From positions 62,001 to 126,000 of the forward strand of contig CAWCUH010000023.1 in NCBI GenBank assembly GCA_963798655.1: a stretch of 64,000 nucleotides of DNA. The letters run 5' to 3'. The notes below the pieces were generated by a model. It did no database searches. It worked only from the letters and a program-made list of their open reading frames with translations, and was not told the DNA's origin. Each line of letters begins with the position of its first letter. Positions within the stretch are counted from its first letter, which is position 1. The position numbers and the translations under genes were made by a program. Of the stretch, positions 60,875 to 64,000 are shown piece by piece. The stretch is from CAVSMC01 sp963798655 (GTDB lineage: Bacteria > Pseudomonadota > Gammaproteobacteria > Burkholderiales > Casimicrobiaceae).

Positions 60875-62233
60875 TTGGGCCAGCGCAGACTGTTCGGAAC
60901 CGATGGCGTACGCGGCCGCGTAGGCGAATCGCCGATCACGCCCGAGCTCGTGCTGCGCCTCGGCTGGGCCGCGGGCCGCGTGCTCGCCGCGGACGCCCTG
61001 CGCGACGGCCGCAGGCCCGGCGTGCTGATCGGCAAGGACACGCGCATCTCCGGCTACATGCTCGAAGCGGCGCTCGAGGCGGGTCTTTCGGCGGCCGGCT
61101 GCGACGTCTATCTGTCGGGTCCGCTGCCCACGCCTGCCGTCGCCTATCTGACGCGCGCGCTGCGCCTGTCCGCCGGCATCGTGATCAGCGCATCGCACAA
61201 TCCGTTCGACGACAACGGCATCAAGTTCTTCTCCGCTGCCGGCGCAAAGCTCGACGACGACATCGAAGGCGCGATCGAGCAGCAGATGGATCTGCCGCTC
61301 GTCTGCGCACCGTCCGGCGAGCTCGGCAAGGCGTGGCGCGTGGGCGACGCCGCGGGCCGCTACATCGAGTTCTGCAAGAGCACGTTCCCGAACGAGCGCG
61401 ATCTCAAGGGCTGGAAGATCGTCGTCGACTGTGCGCACGGTGCCGCCTACCACGTCGCGCCGCCGGTGTTCCACGAGCTGGGCGCGGAGGTCATCGCGAT
61501 CGGTGCCGAGCCGGACGGCCTCAACATCAACGCCGGCGTCGGCGCGATGAACCCGAAGCACCTGCAGAAGGCGGTCGTCGCACACCGCGCCGACATCGGC
61601 GTCGCGCTCGACGGCGACGGGGACCGCGTGCTGTTCGTCGATCGCGACGGCCGATGCTTCGACGGCGACGAGCTGCTGTACGTGATCGCGCTCGACTACC
61701 GCCGGCGCGGCACGCTGGCGGGCGGCGTCGTCGGCACGCAGATGACGAACCTCGGCTTCGAGCAGGCGCTCGCGCGCGAGGGGGTCGCGCTCGAGCGCGC
61801 GAAAGTCGGCGATCGCTACGTGCTCGAGCGGCTGATCGCGAAGGGCTGGCAGATCGGCGGCGAGAACTCCGGGCACGTGATCTGCCTCGACAAGCACACG
61901 ACCGGCGATGCGATCATCGCCGCGCTCGCCGTCATGCGCGCACTGGTCGAGCAGAAGACGACGCTTGCGCAGGCGACCCGCGGCATCTCGCTGTTCCCTC
62001 AGCGGCTGATCAACGTGCGCGTCCCGCGTGGCTACGACTGGAAGAGCAACCCGGCGATTTGCGCCGCCGAGGCGCACATCGTCGCGGCGCTCGGTGATGC
62101 CGGCCGCGTGCTGCTGCGTCCGTCGGGCACCGAGCCGGTGCTGCGGGTGATGGTCGAGGCGCGCGAGAGCGGGCTCGCCGACCGCCATGCGCAGGCGCTC
62201 GCCGCGGCGATCGAGCAGCACGCGGCCGCGTGA
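60875..62233 (+). CDS. glmM: Phosphoglucosamine mutase
   Basis: The 452-aa enzyme converts glucosamine-6-phosphate to glucosamine-1-phosphate for cell-wall precursors. It shows FGTDGVRGRVGE at the start, the catalytic phosphoserine in SASHNPFDDNG (Ser107), metal loop ALDGDGDRVLFVD (about residues 242-254), the sugar loop GGENSGH and the phosphate site RPSGTEPVLRVM near the end. The start is TTG at 60875. It is followed by an inverted repeat and relA. Confidence 0.97.
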   Translation: MGQRRLFGTDGVRGRVGESPITPELVLRLGWAAGRVLAADALRDGRRPGVLIGKDTRISGYMLEAALEAGLSAAGCDVYLSGPLPTPAVAYLTRALRLSAGIVISASHNPFDDNGIKFFSAAGAKLDDDIEGAIEQQMDLPLVCAPSGELGKAWRVGDAAGRYIEFCKSTFPNERDLKGWKIVVDCAHGAAYHVAPPVFHELGAEVIAIGAEPDGLNINAGVGAMNPKHLQKAVVAHRADIGVALDGDGDRVLFVDRDGRCFDGDELLYVIALDYRRRGTLAGGVVGTQMTNLGFEQALAREGVALERAKVGDRYVLERLIAKGWQIGGENSGHVICLDKHTTGDAIIAALAVMRALVEQKTTLAQATRGISLFPQRLINVRVPRGYDWKSNPAICAAEAHIVAALGDAGRVLLRPSGTEPVLRVMVEARESGLADRHAQALAAAIEQHAAA

Positions 62234-62239
62234 AAAGGG

Positions 62240-62316
62240 GGACGGACCACGTTTTGCGCAACCGCTGAAAAAGACGGGCGCCTGAGCGCGCGGGCCACGG
62301 AAAACGTGGTCTGTCC
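62240..62316. repeat. Inverted repeat between glmM and relA
   Basis: Two 16-base arms (62240-62255 and 62301-62316) are reverse complements with one mismatch, containing ACCACGTTTT/AAAACGTGGT, with 45 bases between. This looks like a known betaproteobacterial dispersed repeat sequence. It lies just after glmM and ends 6 bases before relA. Confidence 0.75.
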
Positions 62317-62322
62317 TCGATA

Positions 62323-64000
62323 ATGGTTGCCGTCGTTCACGCAGCGCCGAAGGCCAATGCGCCGCAAGCCGTCGCCGCGTGGCTCGCCTCGCTGCGCGGC
62401 GTCTATCCCGATGAAGACGTCGTGACGTTCGACGCCGCCGCGGCGTATGCGCGCGAGCGTTACGGCGACGCGCGCACGCGCGACGGCGAGCCGCTCGTCG
62501 ATCGTGCGCTCGGCACCGCGTCGATCGTCGCGGGGCTTAAGCTCGACGCCGGTGCGGTGCGCGCCGCGCTGCTGTCGTGCCTGCCTGCAGCGGCCGCGCT
62601 CGACGCCGACGATGTCGAGCTCCGATTCGGCGCCGACGTCACGACGCTCGTGACCGGCGTCGCGAAGATGGACGAGATCCGCGCGCTGCCGCATACCGGC
62701 GACGCGCACGAGCGCGCTGCGCAGGCCGAGCGACTGCGCAAGATGCTGCTCGCGATGGTCGAGGACATCCGTGTGGTGCTGGTGAAGCTCGCCGAGCGCA
62801 CGCAGGCGATGCGCTTCCTCGTCGCGAGAGGCGAGGGAGCGCCGCGCGAGCGCGCAGCGCAGGACGTCCTCGACCTCTTCGCGCCGCTCGCCAATCGCCT
62901 CGGCGTCTGGCAGCTCAAATGGGAGCTCGAGGACCTGTCGCTGCGCGTGCTCGAGCCCGACACGTACAAGGCGATCGCGCGGATGCTCGACGAGCGCCGC
63001 CTCGATCGCTCGCGCTATATCGACGACGTCATCGCGCTGCTCACCCGCGAGCTCGCAGCCGCGGGGATCCATGCGGAGGTGACCGGACGGCCGAAGCACA
63101 TCTACAGCATCTGGAGCAAGATGCGGCGCAAGCAGACGGGTATCGACGCCGTGTACGACATCCGTGCCGTGCGCATCCTCGTCGACGACGTCAAGGATTG
63201 CTACTCCGCGCTCGGCATCGTCCATCACCTGTGGACGCCGCTCGCCGGCGAGTTCGACGACTACATCGCCAAGCCGAAGGCGAACGATTACCGCTCGCTG
63301 CATACGGCCGTGATCGGTCCCGAGGAAAAGCCGCTCGAGGTGCAGATCCGAACGTTCGAGATGCACCGGCATTCCGAGTACGGCGTCGCCGCGCACTGGC
63401 GTTACAAGGAGGAAGGCGGCGCGAAGGCGCGCGCGGGCCGCCGCGATCCGGCGTACGAGGATCGCATCGCGTGGCTGCGCCAGGTGCTCGACTGGAAGGA
63501 CGCGGTCTCCGACTCCTCGGAGTGGCTCGCCGCGTTCAAGAGCAGCCTTTTCATCGATACGATCTACGTGCTCACGCCGCAGGGCAAGGTCGTCGACCTG
63601 CCGCGCGGCGCGACGCCCGTCGACTTTGCGTACGCCGTGCACACGAGCCTGGGGCACCGGTGCCGCGGCGCGCGGGTGAACGGCGCGATGGTGCCGCTCA
63701 ACACGCCGCTATCGAACGGCCAGCAGGTCGACATCGTCGCGGCCAAGCAGGGCGGGCCGTCGCGCGACTGGCTCAACCAGGAGCTGGGCTACGTCGCGAG
63801 CCACCGCGCGCGCGCCAAGGTGCGCCAGTGGTTCAAATCGCAGCAACTCGACGAGACGATCGCCCAGGGTCGCGCGATCGTCGAGCGCGAGCTGCAGCGT
63901 GCCGGCGCGACCGCGGTGAACCTCGATTCGGTCGCCGCAAAGGCTGGTTACGACAGCACGCAGGGATTCTTCGCCGCGGCGACGCGCGACGAGTTGAACC
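62323..64000 (+). CDS. relA: RelA-type (p)ppGpp synthetase, 3' end missing
   Basis: The frame runs off the window after about 559 codons. The N-terminal hydrolase-like region lacks the HD and HDxxED catalytic residues (LPHTGDAHERAAQ instead), so ppGpp hydrolysis is unlikely. The synthetase domain shows RPKHIYSIWSKMRRK, AVYDIRAVRILVDD and EFDDYIAKPKANDYRSLHT; the EFDD quartet fits the EXDD type of RelA rather than the RXKD of SpoT. A TGS domain starts at about residue 405 (IYVLTPQGKVVDLP). RelA responds to uncharged tRNA at ribosomes. The ATG at 62323 follows an inverted repeat; ribosome binding is weak. Confidence 0.92.
   Translation, partial: MVAVVHAAPKANAPQAVAAWLASLRGVYPDEDVVTFDAAAAYARERYGDARTRDGEPLVDRALGTASIVAGLKLDAGAVRAALLSCLPAAAALDADDVELRFGADVTTLVTGVAKMDEIRALPHTGDAHERAAQAERLRKMLLAMVEDIRVVLVKLAERTQAMRFLVARGEGAPRERAAQDVLDLFAPLANRLGVWQLKWELEDLSLRVLEPDTYKAIARMLDERRLDRSRYIDDVIALLTRELAAAGIHAEVTGRPKHIYSIWSKMRRKQTGIDAVYDIRAVRILVDDVKDCYSALGIVHHLWTPLAGEFDDYIAKPKANDYRSLHTAVIGPEEKPLEVQIRTFEMHRHSEYGVAAHWRYKEEGGAKARAGRRDPAYEDRIAWLRQVLDWKDAVSDSSEWLAAFKSSLFIDTIYVLTPQGKVVDLPRGATPVDFAYAVHTSLGHRCRGARVNGAMVPLNTPLSNGQQVDIVAAKQGGPSRDWLNQELGYVASHRARAKVRQWFKSQQLDETIAQGRAIVERELQRAGATAVNLDSVAAKAGYDSTQGFFAAATRDELN

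Overview
The window is about 67% GC by eye, almost fully coding, and carries housekeeping gene blocks in arrangements typical of Betaproteobacteria (Burkholderiales or a close relative). Examples are the ECF sigma factor/DUF3619/DUF3106/RDD set beside ilvI-ilvH-ilvC-psd-pssA-leuA, DUF3579-rpsT-murJ, fur/bamE-dapB-carA-carB-greA, and yhbY/rlmE-ftsH-folP-glmM. GTG and TTG starts with 4-base stop/start overlaps are frequent. No plasmid, phage, insertion sequence, CRISPR array, rRNA or tRNA was seen.

Layout. 1-2.6 kb: the end of a TauE/SafE-type membrane protein, an unknown protein and a GIN-domain envelope protein. 2.7-10.8 kb: a compact accessory operon that encodes a coenzyme-B12 acyl-CoA mutase system of the 2-hydroxyisobutyryl-CoA mutase type (hcmB, an acyl-CoA ligase, a MeaB-type GTPase, hcmA). 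It continues into a thiamine-diphosphate enzyme and a double hexapeptide (gamma-carbonic-anhydrase-like) protein, and faces a convergent GntR/FCD regulator. The mutase carries Ile97, Asp124 and Gln215 where methylmalonyl-CoA mutases have Tyr/Arg-type residues, which points to 2-hydroxyisobutyryl-CoA rather than methylmalonyl-CoA. 10.9-24.9 kb: pyrophosphatase, a DMT exporter, the sigma-factor cluster, branched-chain amino-acid and phospholipid genes, leuA with a leucine-rich leader peptide, DUF488, a putative dioxygenase and malate synthase.

25-31 kb: a cation/proton antiporter; a rubrerythrin/iron-sulfur protein/DUF3501 operon (probably peroxide defence); two GNAT proteins, one of them truncated; YajQ; an AAA ATPase. 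32-41 kb: a leftward run of argF, a VOC protein, a Bug-type binding protein, argG and a TPR/heptosyltransferase-like protein, then a nitronate-monooxygenase-like flavoprotein, a TPR-GGDEF diguanylate cyclase and DUF3579. 41-51 kb: rpsT, murJ, fur, bamE, dapB, carA, carB and greA. carA has a promoter followed by a perfect 15-bp hairpin, and carA and carB are separated by three tandem ~78-bp repeats. 51-56 kb: an archaic (spore-coat-U type) chaperone-usher pilus operon whose last pilin gene is frameshifted, followed by an unusual opposite-strand protein. 56-64 kb: yhbY, rlmE, ftsH, folP, glmM and the start of relA.

The main accessory system is the mutase operon. It should let the cell activate a branched 2-hydroxy acid with CoA and isomerise it to 3-hydroxybutyryl-CoA. 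The extra thiamine enzyme and hexapeptide protein are unexplained parts of the same transcription unit. Several families of inverted repeats sit between genes: ilvH-ilvC, argG-Bug, ftsH-folP and glmM-relA.
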